NCBI GenBank assembly: GCA_964555565.1
Contig: CAZKTF010000202.1
Location: 1-6,838, forward strand
DNA from: CAZKTF01 sp964555565
GTDB taxonomy: Bacteria; Planctomycetota; JAJSAM01; JAKLKS01
Direction of reading: 5' to 3'
Length of the DNA stretch: 6,838 nt
Of the stretch, positions 6,170 through 6,838 are shown one piece after another; the first letter of the stretch is position 1; each line of letters starts with the position of its first letter. Below the pieces are notes generated by a model. It made no database searches and had not been told where the DNA came from. It saw only the letters and a list, made by a program, of their open reading frames with translations. Both the position numbers and the translations under genes were made by a program.

Positions 6170-6838
6170 CCCCGGGCGCCCGGCAGTTGCGCGCCAGGGC
6201 GACCGAGGCGGTCCTCTACACGCTGCGCGCGCGGGGTCTCACGGCGCGCACCCTCGATCTGCCCGAGGGGGACGAGGTCGAGGTCCTCTGCGCCCCGCGC
6301 ATCCCGGTGCGGGGGGCGCGGTTCTTCCTCCGCGTGGAGGCGGTGCCGCTGCGGGCCTGCAAGGGGGGCAGACCGCCGGAGGTGCCCGTGGCCTCGCGGC
6401 TGCTGGCGGCCTGGAGGGTCGTCCCGGAACCCGTGGCCGTCGTTGCCGTGGACCCCTCCACCGGCCGCGGGAGGCTGGGCGAGGTCCACCCGTTCCTCCC
6501 GCGCCTCGACCGGGAGCGGCCCCGCTGGGAGCGCGCCGCGACGGTCCCCGTCCCGCTCCCGGAGGACCTGGACGGGCCCGCCCTCCCCCGCCTCGCGCGG
6601 GAGGCGGCGGACGCGATGGTCCTGTTCCGGCGGATCCTCGAGGAGGTCCGCGCCCCGGCCCGGGAGCGGGGCGCGCGGGACTGGGACCTCGAGCTCACCT
6701 TCGCCTGCGTGGACCTCCTGCGCGAGACCGGGGCGATCGAGGAGGCGCCGGACCGCACGCTCAGGCCCACGGCCGCCGTCGCGGCGGCCTTCGCCCGCGC
6801 CGCCGCCCACCACGGGCTCGGCGCGCGCGGCGTCTCCG
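6166..6838 (+). CDS. Uncharacterised protein, weakly DUF4365-like, 3'-truncated by window edge
   Basis: The frame starts at a GTG that overlaps the peptidase TGA (GTGA) and stays open to the end of the window (224 codons), with the same strong G/C third-position bias as its neighbours. No ribosome binding site is visible, so translation is probably coupled to the peptidase. No signal peptide or membrane segment is seen. The layout is a helix with E14 (ATEAVLYTLRARGL), a strand after G35-D36 (EVEVLC), a strand ARFFLRVEAV (51-60), then WRVVPEPVAVVAVDPSTGRG, then W and TVPVPLP. This order resembles DUF4365-type proteins of the restriction-endonuclease-like fold, in which a QVK-like motif follows the Asp; here that position reads RVE. 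A helical, arginine- and glutamate-rich region follows DLDGP. The gene is likely real, but the family call is tentative and based on pattern alone. It could equally be a lineage-specific unknown. Confidence 0.6.
   Translation, partial: MTPGARQLRARATEAVLYTLRARGLTARTLDLPEGDEVEVLCAPRIPVRGARFFLRVEAVPLRACKGGRPPEVPVASRLLAAWRVVPEPVAVVAVDPSTGRGRLGEVHPFLPRLDRERPRWERAATVPVPLPEDLDGPALPRLAREAADAMVLFRRILEEVRAPARERGARDWDLELTFACVDLLRETGAIEEAPDRTLRPTAAVAAAFARAAAHHGLGARGVS

Noticed and set aside
6046..6813. A 255-codon minus-strand open frame opposite the final gene.
   Set aside because: The plus-strand frame from 6166 has better codon-position bias, couples to the peptidase stop and gives a more protein-like translation.

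Overview
The window is very GC-rich (clearly above 70% by eye) and densely packed on one strand. It holds five plus-strand genes with almost no space between them. The strong G/C preference at third codon positions, the short overlaps and a Sec-exported metallopeptidase point to a high-GC bacterium, perhaps of an Acidobacteriota-, Planctomycetota- or Myxococcota-like lineage. Nothing in the window fixes the phylum.

Region 1 (1-2628) is a central-metabolism operon. It starts with the 3' part of korA, the alpha subunit of a 2-oxoacid:ferredoxin oxidoreductase, which runs in from the left edge. korB, the thiamine-diphosphate and Fe-S subunit, overlaps it by an ATGA. A two-CBS-domain protein follows 28 bases later with a strong ribosome binding site. 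KorA and KorB would oxidise 2-oxoglutarate or a similar 2-oxoacid to the acyl-CoA and reduce ferredoxin. The CBS protein may sense adenine nucleotides for the complex; that role is inferred from position only.

Region 2 (2627-2735) is a tandem direct repeat: two 51-bp units with 3 mismatches and a decayed third start. Each unit begins with a perfect GGGGTC-A-GACCCC palindrome and ends in an unusually AT-rich tract containing an ATG. The repeat contributes two of the three bases of the CBS gene's stop codon. It also supplies the start codon and the basic signal-peptide N-terminus of the next gene. This is the most unusual non-coding structure in the window.

Region 3 (2702-6169) encodes a secreted protein of about 1155 residues. 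It joins a signal peptide, an M1-like gluzincin module (HELVH...E), an unassigned middle domain, a PA-like domain and a C-terminal M28-like module. The M28-like module keeps most of its metal ligands, but the expected last histidine is an asparagine. The M1-like module lacks the GxMEN motif and has one residue fewer than usual between HExxH and the third ligand.

Region 4 (6166-6838) is the 5' part of a gene that overlaps the peptidase stop by GTGA and runs off the right edge. It weakly resembles DUF4365-type nuclease-fold proteins with a degraded active-site motif; its function is unknown. No RNA genes, CRISPR arrays, complete insertion sequences or convincing intrinsic terminators were seen, and no gene-free stretch reaches 300 bases.
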